From Vibrio tasmaniensis (lineage in GTDB: Bacteria > Pseudomonadota > Gammaproteobacteria > Enterobacterales > Vibrionaceae), in NCBI RefSeq assembly GCF_024347635.1, contig NZ_AP025510.1, positions 2,480,001 through 2,544,000 of the forward strand: 64,000 nucleotides of DNA, written 5' to 3'. The position numbers were made by a program, and so were the translations under genes. Within the stretch, counting starts at the first letter, position 1, and every line of letters starts with the position of its first letter. Positions 35,255 through 45,635 of this stretch are shown here, in pieces. Under the pieces are notes generated by a model. That model had not been told where the DNA came from. It ran no database searches and saw only the letters and a list, made by a program, of their open reading frames with translations.

Positions 35255-38200
35255 TTAACCAATGTTCTTGCGTGCGTTTTGGAACATACGCATCCAAGCG
35301 CCGTTCTCGCCCCAAGTTTCTGGAGCCCAAGAGTTAGCAACCGTACGGAATACACGCTCTGGGTGAGGCATCATAATAGTTACGCGGCCATCGGTAGTCG
35401 TTAGACCTGTGATAGCGTTTGGCGAACCATTCGGGTTGTTCGGGTATTGCTGCGTTTGGTTACCGTTGTTATCAACGTAACGTAGAGCAACTGTGCCTGA
35501 GTTTTCAATCGCGTTTAGGTGGTCGTTGTCACGTACTTCTACGCGGCCTTCACCGTGAGAAACAGCGATTGGCATACGAGAACCTTCCATACCGTTGAAG
35601 AATACAGAATCTGACTTCTGAACTTCAACTAGGCTGAAACGAGCTTCAAAACGCTCTGATTCGTTACGAACGAAACGCGGCCAGTACTCAGCACCAGGGA
35701 TTAGTTCACGTAGGTTAGACAACATCTGACAACCGTTACACACACCTAGAGAGAAAGTATCTTCACGCTTGAAGAAGTTTTCAAATTGGTCACGAGTCGA
35801 GTCGTTAAATAGAACCGACTTAGCCCAACCTTCACCAGCGCCTAGTACATCACCGTAAGAGAAGCCACCACAAGCCACAAGGCCATTGTACTCTTCTAGT
35901 ACCGCTTGACCCGTTAGGATGTCGCTCATGTGAATATCAGTCGCTTCGAAGCCTGCACGGTCGAATGCTGCTGCCATTTCAACGTGAGAGTTAACACCCT
36001 GCTCACGTAGAATTGCCATCTTAGGCTTAGCGCCCGTGTTGATGTAAGGAGCAGCAATGTCTTCATTTACGTCGAAGCTTAGTTTCACGTTCAGACCGGG
36101 GTCTGAATTGTCTTTCTTCGCTTCGTGCTCTTGGTCTGCACAGATTGGGTTATCACGTAGACCTTGCATCTTGTGCGTAGTTTCAGCCCAGATAGTACGT
36201 AGTTCAGTACGGTTACGTTGGATTACAACGTCTGCGCCTGACTTAATCACTACTTCGTCAGATGCTTCAACAGAACCAATTACGTGTGAACACGCTTCTA
36301 GGCCATTAGCTGCAAGCGTAGAAATAACTGCGTCTAGGTCGTCGTTACGAACCTGAATTACCGCACCTAGCTCTTCATTGAATAGTGCTGCTAGTGTGTC
36401 TTCACCTAGCGCTTCAATGTTTGCATTAACACCACAGTGACCTGCGAAAGCCATTTCAGCTAGAGTAACGAATAGACCGCCATCGCCTTTATCGTGGTAA
36501 GCGACAACTTGGTCGTTCGCTACAAGCGTTTGAACGCCTTCGTAGAAACCTTTTAGTTGCGCTGCATTGTCTACGTCTGCTGGCTTATCACCAAGCTGCT
36601 TGTAAACCTGAGCAAGTGCTGTTGCGCCCATGCGGTTTTTGCCGTTACCAAGGTCGATAAGTACCAGTGACGTGTTGCCTTTGTCTGTACGAAGTTGTGG
36701 CGTAATCGTCTTACGAACATCTTCAACACGTGCAAACGCAGTGATAACAAGAGATAGCGGAGATGTGACTTCTTTCTGCTCGCCGTTCTCTTCCCACTTG
36801 GTCTTCATCGACATTGAGTCTTTACCTACTGGGATAGTAAGACCCAGTGCCGGACATAGTTCTTCACCGACGGCTTTAACCGCTTCGTAAAGACCAGCAT
36901 CTTCACCAGGGTGACCTGCTGGAGACATCCAGTTAGCTGACAATTTAATGTGTTTGATATCGCCGATGTTGGTCGCTGCGATGTTAGTGATTGCTTCACC
37001 AACCGCTAGACGAGCTGACGCGCCGAAATCTAGTAGTGCTACTGGCGTACGCTCACCAAGAGACATTGCCTCACCGTGGTAAGAGTCGTAACTTGCTGCA
37101 GTTACTGCGCAGTTAGCAACTGGAACCTGCCATGGGCCAACCATTTGGTCACGAGCTACAAGGCCTGTTACCGAGCGGTCACCGATAGTGATAAGGAATG
37201 TTTTCTCTGCCACTGTTGGTAGGCGAAGAATACGGTCAACCGCTTCGTTTAGTTCGATACCAGAACGGTCAATCGCAGGATTGTTTGCTTTTAGCGTCTT
37301 CGCATCACGGTGCATCTTAGGTGTTTTACCTAATAGGATGTCCATTGGCATGTCGATTGGCGTATTGTCGAAGTGAGAATCTTCTAATTTAAGATCACGC
37401 TCTTCAGTTGCTTTACCAACCACTGCATATGGTGCGCGTTCACGTTTACAAATCGCGTCGAATGTTGCCATGTCTTTATCAGCAACCGCCATAACGTAAC
37501 GCTCTTGAGATTCATTACACCAGATCTCAAGTGGGCTCATGCCCGGCTCATCGTTTGGTACGTCACGTAGATTAAAGATACCGCCACGCTCGCCATCGTC
37601 TACTAGCTCTGGAAGTGCGTTCGAGATACCGCCCGCGCCCACATCGTGGATGAATGCGATTGGGTTCGCATCACCAAGCTGCCAACAACGGTCGATAACT
37701 TCCTGACAGCGACGTTCCATCTCTGGATTTTCACGTTGTACAGAAGCAAAATCTAAGTCTTCAGAAGAAGAACCAGAATCCATTGAAGATGCAGCACCGC
37801 CACCAAGGCCGATGTTCATTGCTGGACCGCCAAGAACGATTAGGCTTGCACCTACTGGGATCTCTTTCTTCTGAACATGATCATCACGAATGTTACCTAG
37901 ACCACCAGCCAGCATGATTGGCTTGTGGTAACCACGTACTTCTTCACCTGCGTGAGAGTTTACTTTCTCTTCGTAAGTACGGAAGTAACCTAGTAGGTTT
38001 GGACGACCAAATTCGTTGTTGAATGCTGCGCCACCAAGAGGGCCTTCAAGCATAATATCCAGAGCAGTAACGATACGGCTCGGCTTACCAAAGTCAGTTT
38101 CCCAAGGTTGAACGAAGTTCGGGATCTTAAGGTTAGATACTGAGAAAGCAACTAGACCCGCTTTTGGCTTACCACCAATACCTGTCGCGCCTTCATCACG

Positions 38201-39151
38201 GATTTCACCGCCTGAACCTGTTGATGCGCCCGGCCATGGAGAGATTGCCGTTGGGTGGTTGTGCGTTTCAACTTTCATCAAGATGTGTGTTTTCTCTTGG
38301 TGGTAGTTGTACTGACGAGTTTTTGGATCTGGGAAGAAACGACCCACTTCAGAACCTGTCATTACTGCTGCGTTATCTTTATAAGCAGACAGAACGTGTT
38401 CTGGTGTCGTTTCAAAAGTATTCTTAATCATCTTGAACAATGATTTTTCTTGTTTAACGCCATCGATAGTCCAATCAGCGTTAAAGATCTTGTGACGACA
38501 GTGCTCTGAGTTCGCTTGTGCAAACATCATTAGTTCGATATCAGTCGGGTTACGACCTAGCTTTTCAGTGAAGCTTTCAAGAAGGTAATCAATTTCATCT
38601 TCTGCAAGCGCAAGACCTAAGGTAACGTTTGCTTTTTCAAGCGCTTTACGTCCGCCAGTTAATAGGTCAACTTCCGCGTAAGGAGCAGGCTCAGCAACAG
38701 TAAATAGTGCCGCTGCCGATTCGAAGTCAGTGAAAACCACTTCCATCATACGATCGTGCAGGATTGCTTTTAGCTCAACAAGTTGAAGCTCAGAAAGTTC
38801 AGAAGAAGTTTCAATGTAGAAAGCTGTACCGCGCTCTAGACGTGACACTTTAGCCAGTCCACAGTTGTGTGCGATATCAGTTGATTTTGAAGACCAAGGC
38901 GAGATAGTGCCTGGACGTGGCGTTGCAAGCAGCAATAAACCTTCAGGTTCATGCTCTTCAATCGTTGGACCGTAAGTCAGTAGCTTTTCTAGCTTCTCAA
39001 CTTCAGACGCATCTAGGTCTGCCGTTAAATCAGCAAAGTGGGCAAACTCAGCGTAAATACCTGTTACAGGTAAGCTTAATTCACGACAAAGCTCTAAAAG
39101 CTTGTTAACACGAAACTCAGATAGAGCTGGGGAGCCACGCAAAATTCTCAT
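35255..39151 (-). CDS. purL: phosphoribosylformylglycinamidine synthase
   Basis: FGAM synthase, the fourth step of purine synthesis: FGAR plus glutamine and ATP gives FGAM. 1298 aa (E. coli 1295), the large single-chain type. The N-terminus [20 protein letters not shown] is as in the family. Conserved stretches include [55 protein letters not shown] and [17 protein letters not shown]. The C-terminal glutaminase has the catalytic Cys in [18 protein letters not shown] and the His/Glu in [12 protein letters not shown] PurR box lies upstream. Identification is certain. Confidence 0.97.
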   Translation of the reverse strand: MRILRGSPALSEFRVNKLLELCRELSLPVTGIYAEFAHFADLTADLDASEVEKLEKLLTYGPTIEEHEPEGLLLLATPRPGTISPWSSKSTDIAHNCGLAKVSRLERGTAFYIETSSELSELQLVELKAILHDRMMEVVFTDFESAAALFTVAEPAPYAEVDLLTGGRKALEKANVTLGLALAEDEIDYLLESFTEKLGRNPTDIELMMFAQANSEHCRHKIFNADWTIDGVKQEKSLFKMIKNTFETTPEHVLSAYKDNAAVMTGSEVGRFFPDPKTRQYNYHQEKTHILMKVETHNHPTAISPWPGASTGSGGEIRDEGATGIGGKPKAGLVAFSVSNLKIPNFVQPWETDFGKPSRIVTALDIMLEGPLGGAAFNNEFGRPNLLGYFRTYEEKVNSHAGEEVRGYHKPIMLAGGLGNIRDDHVQKKEIPVGASLIVLGGPAMNIGLGGGAASSMDSGSSSEDLDFASVQRENPEMERRCQEVIDRCWQLGDANPIAFIHDVGAGGISNALPELVDDGERGGIFNLRDVPNDEPGMSPLEIWCNESQERYVMAVADKDMATFDAICKRERAPYAVVGKATEERDLKLEDSHFDNTPIDMPMDILLGKTPKMHRDAKTLKANNPAIDRSGIELNEAVDRILRLPTVAEKTFLITIGDRSVTGLVARDQMVGPWQVPVANCAVTAASYDSYHGEAMSLGERTPVALLDFGASARLAVGEAITNIAATNIGDIKHIKLSANWMSPAGHPGEDAGLYEAVKAVGEELCPALGLTIPVGKDSMSMKTKWEENGEQKEVTSPLSLVITAFARVEDVRKTITPQLRTDKGNTSLVLIDLGNGKNRMGATALAQVYKQLGDKPADVDNAAQLKGFYEGVQTLVANDQVVAYHDKGDGGLFVTLAEMAFAGHCGVNANIEALGEDTLAALFNEELGAVIQVRNDDLDAVISTLAANGLEACSHVIGSVEASDEVVIKSGADVVIQRNRTELRTIWAETTHKMQGLRDNPICADQEHEAKKDNSDPGLNVKLSFDVNEDIAAPYINTGAKPKMAILREQGVNSHVEMAAAFDRAGFEATDIHMSDILTGQAVLEEYNGLVACGGFSYGDVLGAGEGWAKSVLFNDSTRDQFENFFKREDTFSLGVCNGCQMLSNLRELIPGAEYWPRFVRNESERFEARFSLVEVQKSDSVFFNGMEGSRMPIAVSHGEGRVEVRDNDHLNAIENSGTVALRYVDNNGNQTQQYPNNPNGSPNAITGLTTTDGRVTIMMPHPERVFRTVANSWAPETWGENGAWMRMFQNARKNIG

Positions 39152-39327
39152 GTGCTTAGGTCTCTTATGCAGTTGATTAAGGTGATATTGGAATAAATTC
39201 AGTGGGTTATAGGAACAACCTAACTGTTTTCTTCGAAGCTATTCCCGAAGGTTAACAAACCTATGCCGATTCCACCTCTTCAATGCGAGCGCATTATAAA
39301 GCATTTCTTTTTGTGACGTAACACCAA

Positions 39328-39343
39328 AAGCAACCGTTTGCGT
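39328..39343. promoter_or_regulatory. PurR operator upstream of purL
   Basis: AAGCAACCGTTTGCGT agrees with the PurR consensus ANGCAANCGNTTNCNT at every fixed base. It lies about 180-190 bp before the purL start. Confidence 0.75.
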
Positions 39344-39480
39344 TATTTTTTTCATCTAACGATATAAATGACAGTTTTGCTGCATTTATCAGCACTTTTA
39401 CAACTGTTTAAATAAACCTGCTTTGCCAGCCTTGCGGGGTTTGGTATAAAGGGGCTTCCACTTTTCGAGATTTCATTTTG

Positions 39481-41049
39481 ATGCATAAAATTACGCTGAT
39501 CTTTTCGTCTAAATTCCTTTTGCTCGCTATCGCTCTGTTCGGGATAACTGGATGTCAGATTGAGTCTGAACCTAAAAGTGTTCTTGAACAGATACGAGAT
39601 CGCGGCGTTCTGCGTGTCGGCACACTGAATAACCAACTCTCTTATTACATTGGTCCCGATGGCCCTGCTGGCTTAGATTACGAGTTGGCTCGTGAGTTTG
39701 CTAAAGAGCTCGGTGTAAAGCTTGAGGTTAAACCTGCATACCGCTTATCCGGCCTATTCCCTGCGTTGAAGAAAGGCGAAATCGATCTTATCGCGACCGG
39801 ATTAACACAAAACAATAACCTGACACGTGCGTATCGCGCTGCACCTGCTTATTACTATGTAAGCCAACAAGTCGTGTACAAGAAAGGTCAATGGCGACCA
39901 AGAAACCTCGATCAGCTGATCAAGTTTGAGAACGATCGTCAGGCCGAGTTTGTAAAAGAACAAACTGAATCAGAAGAAACGGCATCCAATGAAACACTGA
40001 CGCCATCTTTGGTTGTGGTGAAAGACTCACACTTTGAACCAACATTAAAACAGCTACAGAACACACACGATGACTTTATCTACGATGCGGTCGGTAATGC
40101 AGACATCAATGACCTGCTAAAAGAAGTATCAACCGGAGAGCGACTGTTTACCGTTGCAGACTCCATTGAGCTTTCCTTGGCACAGCGTTTATACCCTGAT
40201 GTGGCTCTTGCTTTCGAACTTACTGAAGACCAACCTATCTCTTGGTACTTAGAACGTTCAGAAGATGAAAGCCTGTATGCGTTGCTGATTGAGTTCTTCG
40301 GTAACCTTAAACAATCTGGTGAGCTGGCTTCACTGGAAGAGAAGTACATCGGTCACATTGGTACTTTTGACTACGTTGATACTCGTGCTTTTATCCGTGC
40401 ATTGGACAGCAAGCTACCAAAATGGTCGCCACTGTTTCAGCAATACTCGCAAGAATTTGATTGGCGCTTAATCGCCGCTTTGGCATACCAAGAGTCACAC
40501 TGGAACCCAGTAGCACGTTCTCCAACCGGTGTTCGTGGGATGATGATGTTGACGCTGCCAACCGCGAAGAGCGTAGGTGTAACCAATCGTCTTGACCCTA
40601 AACAGTCGGTACAAGGTGGCGTGGAATACTTACGTCGTATCGTGAATCGAGTTCCTGACTCTATTACTCAACATGAAAAGATCTGGTTTGCCCTCGCATC
40701 ATATAACGTAGGTTACGGTCACATGATGGATGCACGTCGCTTAACCAAAGCGCAAGGCGGTGATCCTGATGCTTGGGGTGATGTGAAAGACAGGCTGCCT
40801 CTTCTAAGACAGAAGAAGTACTACAGTAAAACTCGTTACGGTTATGCTCGTGGTGATGAAGCAAGGAATTACGTTGAGAACATTCGCCGTTATTACCAAA
40901 GCATTATTGGCCATGTAAATAAGCGTAATAAAGAGGAAGAAGCGAGCCTTGAAGGTTTAGTCGTTATCCCGCCTCTAGAGGTATCAGATGCTGAATCAAC
41001 AATCAGTGAGACTGAATCCACAGTGAACGACGCTGAGTCTTCCAAATAA
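39481..41049 (+). CDS. mltF: membrane-bound lytic murein transglycosylase F
   Basis: Lytic transglycosylase of 522 aa with two domains. I start at ATG 39481, not the TTG one codon before. A signal with lipobox ITGC places the lipid Cys at residue 25. The N-terminal ABC-substrate-binding-like (SBP3) domain (about 35-295) has LRVGTLNNQLSYYIGPDGPA and GLDYELAREFAKELGVKLEV. The C-terminal SLT domain (about 310-480) has AALAYQESHWNPVARSPTGV with the catalytic Glu338, GMMMLTLPTAKSVGV and ASYNVGYGHMMDAR. A 50-residue Glu/Ser-rich tail follows. Divergent from purL; ends at a strong terminator. Confidence 0.94.
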   Translation: MHKITLIFSSKFLLLAIALFGITGCQIESEPKSVLEQIRDRGVLRVGTLNNQLSYYIGPDGPAGLDYELAREFAKELGVKLEVKPAYRLSGLFPALKKGEIDLIATGLTQNNNLTRAYRAAPAYYYVSQQVVYKKGQWRPRNLDQLIKFENDRQAEFVKEQTESEETASNETLTPSLVVVKDSHFEPTLKQLQNTHDDFIYDAVGNADINDLLKEVSTGERLFTVADSIELSLAQRLYPDVALAFELTEDQPISWYLERSEDESLYALLIEFFGNLKQSGELASLEEKYIGHIGTFDYVDTRAFIRALDSKLPKWSPLFQQYSQEFDWRLIAALAYQESHWNPVARSPTGVRGMMMLTLPTAKSVGVTNRLDPKQSVQGGVEYLRRIVNRVPDSITQHEKIWFALASYNVGYGHMMDARRLTKAQGGDPDAWGDVKDRLPLLRQKKYYSKTRYGYARGDEARNYVENIRRYYQSIIGHVNKRNKEEEASLEGLVVIPPLEVSDAESTISETESTVNDAESSK

Positions 41050-41053
41050 CAGA

Positions 41054-41088
41054 AAAAGAGCAATGCCATTTAGCATTGCTCTTTTTTA
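41054..41088 (+). terminator. terminator of mltF
   Basis: 13-bp stem AAAAGAGCAATGC / GCATTGCTCTTTT with a 6-nt loop and a T run. Confidence 0.93.
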
Positions 41089-41343
41089 TTGCACATCACG
41101 ATAAATGACCAAAACAAACAAAACGCCTGCGATATCCAGAGTGTCATATTGCAGTAACAATCGAACTTTATAACGTCACACCATAAGCGACATCATGCTC
41201 GGTTACATTCAGCTCTTAGCCATCACGATTGTGGTTCAGGAAGCTAATGCTAAGTTCGTGGCAGAGCTTATAAACAAATAACAACTACAATTAAAACTGA
41301 GTTCATAATTACAAAGCCAAACGACAAATAGGAAATCGTTGAA

Positions 41344-41478
41344 ATGATGAAGAACAAACTGAAATCGAAACGCCTTGATAAGACCGTTGCTGCCAACCGT
41401 CGTAAGCGTATGCTTTCAAATAATAAGAAGAAGATCATTTGGCGCAACCGTGCTTTCATGCAGATGATTGCTGAGTAA
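41344..41478 (+). CDS. small basic hypothetical protein, 44 aa
   Basis: Short ORF MMKNKLKSKRLDKTVAANRR... ending MQMIAE, 44 codons, very basic (Lys/Arg more than a third), with a single Trp. I do not recognise a family. A TAGGAAA ribosome site lies at about 41327-41333, a suitable distance from ATG 41344. The composition would suit an RNA- or ribosome-binding peptide, but that is only a guess. It lies between the mltF terminator and tadA (convergent). A 28-codon ORF (41195-41281, MLGYIQLLAITIVVQEANAK...) just upstream is weaker. Confidence 0.5.
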   Translation: MMKNKLKSKRLDKTVAANRRKRMLSNNKKKIIWRNRAFMQMIAE

Positions 41479-41539
41479 AAGTAATGACTAAGTAAGTTTG
41501 CTTGGCACTCTTGCGATTGAGAGTGCCGAAAGCTCGCTG

Positions 41540-42121
41540 CTATTTGTTGTTACAGGCCTTGTTGTTACTGACCTTATTCTTATTACTTACCTTGTCGGAT
41601 TCTAAACGCTGCTCTTCCAACAGGCGATCTTGCTTTCGCTTCTCTTTGATCTCTTTTCTACGACGCTTGAAAAACGCCTGCAACTGCTCACGACATTCAG
41701 CTTCTAATAAGCCATGCTCAACGTCGGCATAATGGTATGAGGCTTGGCTTTCAAACAAGTTCAAGACTGTGCCAGCCGCACCCGCTTTTAAATCTGGCGC
41801 ACCAAACACAATGCGTTTTACTCGGCTATGTAACAAGGCACCCGCACACATTGGGCAAGGTTCTAAGGTGACATACAAGGTGGTATCAAGTAAGCGATAG
41901 TTTTCCAAGGCTTGACCTGCTTTACGCAAGGTTTCGATTTCTGCATGTGCGGTTGCATCGTGGCAGCCAATCGAGCGATTCCATCCTTCAGAGATAACCT
42001 CTCCATCTTTCACTAGTACAGCACCAACGGGAACCTCCCCCTCTTTCTCTGCTTGCTTAGCCACCTCGATGGCGCGTCGCATGAAGATTTCATCTTGAGG
42101 GGTGAATTGATGGTCTGACAA
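41540..42121 (-). CDS. tadA: tRNA-specific adenosine deaminase
   Basis: Deaminates A34 to inosine in the anticodon of tRNA-Arg(ACG); essential in E. coli. I place the start at TTG 42121, giving MSDHQFTPQDEIFMRRAIEV (193 aa). A GGAG ribosome site lies 6 nt upstream, and the N-terminus then aligns with E. coli MSEVEFSHEYWMRHAL. The longer frame from 42175 adds a hydrophobic LLRIPIFVFILCFL that has no counterpart in TadA. The zinc site is complete: HAE at about 59-61 (His and catalytic Glu) and EPCPMC at about 87-92. The C-terminus ends in a low-complexity tail (SNKNKVSNNKACNNK) that may be dispensable. Confidence 0.92.
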   Translation of the reverse strand: MSDHQFTPQDEIFMRRAIEVAKQAEKEGEVPVGAVLVKDGEVISEGWNRSIGCHDATAHAEIETLRKAGQALENYRLLDTTLYVTLEPCPMCAGALLHSRVKRIVFGAPDLKAGAAGTVLNLFESQASYHYADVEHGLLEAECREQLQAFFKRRRKEIKEKRKQDRLLEEQRLESDKVSNKNKVSNNKACNNK

Positions 42122-42251
42122 AGGGAGCTCCAGAAAACAAAGGATAAAAACGAAAATAGGTATGCGGAGAAGCATACCTAATCTTAGTGATAATGAACAA
42201 TAAAGAGATAAGAGACAATGAACAATAGCCGCTTACTGGTTGGCTAGTTCA

Positions 42252-43541
42252 CTAACTATTGGCGCCTTCTATATCATCGGCTATTCGCGTCGCTTTGATA
42301 CTCACAATGCGATTATTCTCAACAGAGATAATTTCAAACTGCCACTGCTGGTATTGAACAACTTCACCTGCATCAGGTAAGCGCCCTATTAACCAAGTCA
42401 CTAGGCCATTCAACGTTTGGAAGCTCTCGCTTTCCCCCTCAAAATCCGACAGCTCTAAGCGGTTTTTCAGTTCACTGATAGGAATCAATCCATCCACCAG
42501 CAATCCATCTTCCACTTGCTCTGTCCACAGGTCTTTCGGGTTATTTGATAGTTCGCCCGCAATCGCCTCTAGGATATCGTAATGAGTCACAAGGCCTTGA
42601 ACATCGCCATATTCATCAACAATGAATGCCATCTCTGTTCCCGACTCTTTAAAATAGCCAAGCAGACGTAAAGCCTTCATCGATTCTGGAACATAGATCG
42701 GAGAGCGAGATAGCCCCATGATCACTTGAATATTTAAATTACCCGCCTGATTCAATAAGGCTTTGGCTGACACCGTACCGACCACTTTATTGAGGTGATC
42801 TTGGCACAATGGAAACACACTATGCTTTGAGCTGCGCAGTTTTTTAAATATCTGCTCAACTGGTTGGCTAATATCCAGAAAGTCGACGTCTCGACGTGGC
42901 GTCATCAACGAGCTCACCAGACGGTCATCAAGCTGCAAGATATTACGAATCATCTCTTGCTCGCCACGTTCAATCACACCAGATTCCGAGCCTTCTTTTA
43001 CGAGTGCATGAATATCATCTTCCGTCACACTGTCTTCTTCACCACCACGTCCCATTAACTTGAGAATACCTTCCGTAGAAGCCGACAACGCAAACACAAA
43101 CGGCGTCGCAATTTTAGATAACCAGAAGATAGGCAGCGCGACTAGCACAGCAATGTTTTCAGCTTGAGATTGAGCAAAACGTTTTGGCACTAGCTCACCT
43201 ACAACAATCGCGAAGTAAGTTATACCCACAACGACTACCGTGGTAGACAGGATATTCGCTTGTGTTGGATCGAGTCCCCACAGTTCAAGCTGAACCGCAA
43301 GTGGAGCTGATAACGTAGCCTCGCCCACGATACCGCTGAGTAGGCCGATTACCGTAATACCGATTTGAATAGTTGAAAGGAAGCGAGTTGGATTTTCTTT
43401 GAGCTCAAGTGCAACCTGAGCGGAGCGATGTTTTTCGGCTAAGCGTTTCAGCCGACTATTTTTTGCTGCTACCAGTGCAATCTCTGACATGGCAAACAGA
43501 CCATTTAAAACAATTAACCCTACTAAAAGCAGAATCTTCAT
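42252..43541 (-). CDS. hemolysin/CorC-type membrane protein (CNNM, CBS)
   Basis: Membrane protein of the HlyC/CorC (UPF0053) family, 429 aa from ATG 43541 (MKILLLVGLIVLNGL); the frame runs 59 codons further upstream, but those are low-complexity and cover a tandem repeat. The N-terminal CNNM domain has LFAMSEIALVAAKNSRL, the hydrophobic ITVIGLLSGIVGEATL, and GELVPKRFAQSQAE. Next are two CBS motifs (VSSLMTPRRDVDFLD and the segment AFIVDEYGDVQGLVTHYDIL), then a C-terminal CorC_HlyC domain (ESFQTLNGLVTWLIGRLPDA). Relatives are tied to Mg2+/Co2+ efflux. It precedes tadA by 130 bp on the same strand. Confidence 0.88.
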   Translation of the reverse strand: MKILLLVGLIVLNGLFAMSEIALVAAKNSRLKRLAEKHRSAQVALELKENPTRFLSTIQIGITVIGLLSGIVGEATLSAPLAVQLELWGLDPTQANILSTTVVVVGITYFAIVVGELVPKRFAQSQAENIAVLVALPIFWLSKIATPFVFALSASTEGILKLMGRGGEEDSVTEDDIHALVKEGSESGVIERGEQEMIRNILQLDDRLVSSLMTPRRDVDFLDISQPVEQIFKKLRSSKHSVFPLCQDHLNKVVGTVSAKALLNQAGNLNIQVIMGLSRSPIYVPESMKALRLLGYFKESGTEMAFIVDEYGDVQGLVTHYDILEAIAGELSNNPKDLWTEQVEDGLLVDGLIPISELKNRLELSDFEGESESFQTLNGLVTWLIGRLPDAGEVVQYQQWQFEIISVENNRIVSIKATRIADDIEGANS

Positions 43542-43614
43542 GTGGCTTGGATTTCCTAAATTTACCGGCCAACAATTAGCCGTAATCCGGAGTATAAGCT
43601 GAGTGCCTTTATTT

Positions 43615-43691
43615 TGAATATAAAAAGTTTTGGATATAAAAAGTTTGGGATATAGAAAGTCTTGGCTATAAAAATCTTGGATAAAAAACAG
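43615..43691. repeat. tandem repeat, about 16-bp unit, five imperfect copies
   Basis: Units are TGAATATAAAAAGTTT, TGGATATAAAAAGTTT, GGGATATAGAAAGTCT, TGGCTATAAAAATCT and TGGATAAAAAACAG. It lies between the CorC-type gene and the AbgT-family gene, inside the rejected N-terminal extension of the former. Confidence 0.8.
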
Positions 43692-43699
43692 AAAAAAAT

Positions 43700-43732
43700 A
43701 GCAAAAAAAATCCCGCACATTTCGGTGCGGGC
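43700..43732 (-). terminator. terminator of the AbgT-family gene
   Basis: On the minus strand, CCCGCAC / GTGCGGG with a 6-nt loop is followed by a run of T. It lies 45 nt past the stop. Confidence 0.85.
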
Positions 43733-43775
43733 TTCGATGATTTTATCTTACTAACTTTTGCTTCTATTACTTATC

Positions 43776-45338
43776 TTACATTGTGTAAGTGTAAGGAGCT
43801 TGGATACCTAGCGGGATACCAAGAGCCCAGTAACCTAGCAAGAAGATAGACCAACCGATTAACATAGCAATAGAGAATGGCATCATTAGAGAAGCTAGAG
43901 TACCGATACCTGTCGACTTAACGTAACGTTGACAGTAAACAACAACCAGTGGGAAGAACACCATAAGTGGAGAGATGATGTTAGACACTGAATCGCCTAC
44001 ACGGTAAGCCGCTTGAGATAGCTCAGGAGAGATACCCACAACCATTAACATAGGAACTAAGATTGGACCAATAAGAGCCCACTTAGCTGAAGCTGAACCT
44101 ACAAGAAGGTTAACTGAAGCCGTTAGTAGAATCATACCAACAACCGTTGCTTCACCTGGAAGGTCCATCGCTTTCAAGCCTTCTGCACCATAAAGTGCCA
44201 GCATAGTACCGATGTTTGATTGAGCGAATGCAGATAGGAACTGAGCACAGAAGAACGACATTACAATGTATGCGCCCATCGTTGCCATCGTCTCAGACAT
44301 TGCTTTAATAACATCATTACTATTCTTGAATGTACCCGCTACACGGCCATAAACGATACCCGGAATAATAAACAGGATGAAGATCAGAGGAACGATAGAC
44401 TTCATTACTGGTGCTGAGAACGCCGTTAGTTCGCCTTCAGGTGAACGAAGTGCTGAGTTTTCAGGCATTAGAGCCGCGATAAGCAGACCAATACCGGCAA
44501 CCATTGCCCAACCAGCGAATTTGAATGCTTTAGATTCAATGGCTGTGAACGTACCTAGATCAGGTGCTTGTTCTGCATCTTCATCTACGGGCGTATTAGC
44601 AAGACGAGGCTCGATGATTTTCTCTGTAACGTACCAACCAATTGCCACAATTAGAATTGAAGACAAACCAGTAAAGAAGATGTTCGCTAGAGGGTTGATC
44701 ACGTATGCAGGGTCAAGAACGTTTGCCGCTGTTTGAGTGAAACCTGCTAGTAGCGGATCAATACCTGAAGGAATGAAGTTCGCAGAGAAACCACCTGATA
44801 CACCAGCAAACGCTGCTGCAATACCCGCTAGAGGGTGACGACCCGCAGCGTGGAAGATGATACCGCCAAGAGGGATGACTAGAACGTAACCTGCATCTGC
44901 TGCTGTGTGAGACACAATAGCAACCAAGATTAGCATTGGCGTTAGCAACTTAGCTGGCGTGAAATTCAGCATCTTCTTAAGGCCAGTCGTAATGAAGCCT
45001 GAAGAGTCAGCAACGCCAACACCTAGCATAGCAACAAGTACGATGCCTAGCGGAGCAAAGCCTGTAAACGTGGTAACCATATTCGCTAGGAAGCTAGCAA
45101 GCGCTTCACCAGTAAGTAGGTTGTTTACTTCTAGAGCAGCACCCGTTTGAGGGTTGATTAGGTCGAATGAAAGGTTCGACAAAAGTGCAGATGCTACCCA
45201 TACAATAACTAGAGCCCAGAAGAACAGGATTGCTGGATCTGGAATTTTGTTGCCGGCGCGTTCAATGAAGTTTAGAAAGCGGTCCATACCACTGATCTTC
45301 TCAGTCGATGGTGCTTTTTTTACGGCTTGGTTACTCAT
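43776..45338 (-). CDS. AbgT family transporter
   Basis: Inner-membrane transporter of 520 aa, AbgT family. Named members import p-aminobenzoyl-glutamate (E. coli AbgT) or export sulfonamide drugs (Neisseria MtrF and Alcanivorax YdaH). About eleven to thirteen hydrophobic helices are visible. Family marks are FLNFIERAGNKIPDPAILFF, IVSHTAADAGYVLVIPLGGI, the helical hairpin AAFAGVSGGFSANFIPSGID, LVGSASAKWALIGPILVPML and RVGDSVSNIISPLMVFFPLV. No abgA/abgB hydrolase genes flank it, so the substrate cannot be set. The start ATG 45338 has GGAGTTACA upstream. Confidence 0.88.
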   Translation of the reverse strand: MSNQAVKKAPSTEKISGMDRFLNFIERAGNKIPDPAILFFWALVIVWVASALLSNLSFDLINPQTGAALEVNNLLTGEALASFLANMVTTFTGFAPLGIVLVAMLGVGVADSSGFITTGLKKMLNFTPAKLLTPMLILVAIVSHTAADAGYVLVIPLGGIIFHAAGRHPLAGIAAAFAGVSGGFSANFIPSGIDPLLAGFTQTAANVLDPAYVINPLANIFFTGLSSILIVAIGWYVTEKIIEPRLANTPVDEDAEQAPDLGTFTAIESKAFKFAGWAMVAGIGLLIAALMPENSALRSPEGELTAFSAPVMKSIVPLIFILFIIPGIVYGRVAGTFKNSNDVIKAMSETMATMGAYIVMSFFCAQFLSAFAQSNIGTMLALYGAEGLKAMDLPGEATVVGMILLTASVNLLVGSASAKWALIGPILVPMLMVVGISPELSQAAYRVGDSVSNIISPLMVFFPLVVVYCQRYVKSTGIGTLASLMMPFSIAMLIGWSIFLLGYWALGIPLGIQAPYTYTM

Positions 45339-45635
45339 TGTAACTCCATATGTGATGTTGTTTGTTTAGGCCTAATATAAGTTTTGACCATGGCCTATTG
45401 GTACAGCACATATTCTATTAAAGTCGCTGTTAAAAAGCACAAGGTTCCACATCATTTTCCATAAATGGAGACATATTTTGCAAAAATACCGTACAACAGC
45501 AACAATATAAAAACACAAAAAACACCATTCCATATACAGAGTTTTAACTGGCACGTAAACAATGTCCGAGGAGTGACAAACTATCAGAAGGGAGAAGCGT
45601 AGGGCTTGGCATGCAGTAAACGTTTGCTTAATAGA
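45339..45635. other. intergenic region between pilV and the AbgT-family gene
   Basis: About 300 bp without a supported gene. Both neighbours read minus, so this holds the pilV 3' end and the transporter promoter. I see no clear terminator or operator. Confidence 0.4.

Noticed and set aside
41195..41281. 28-codon ORF MLGYIQLLAITIVVQEANAK before the 44-codon ORF
   Set aside because: No ribosome site and very short; kept only as a remark.
42122..42175. N-terminal extension of tadA with a hydrophobic stretch
   Set aside because: TTG 42121 has the ribosome site and matches the family's N-terminus, so the upstream codons are probably untranslated.
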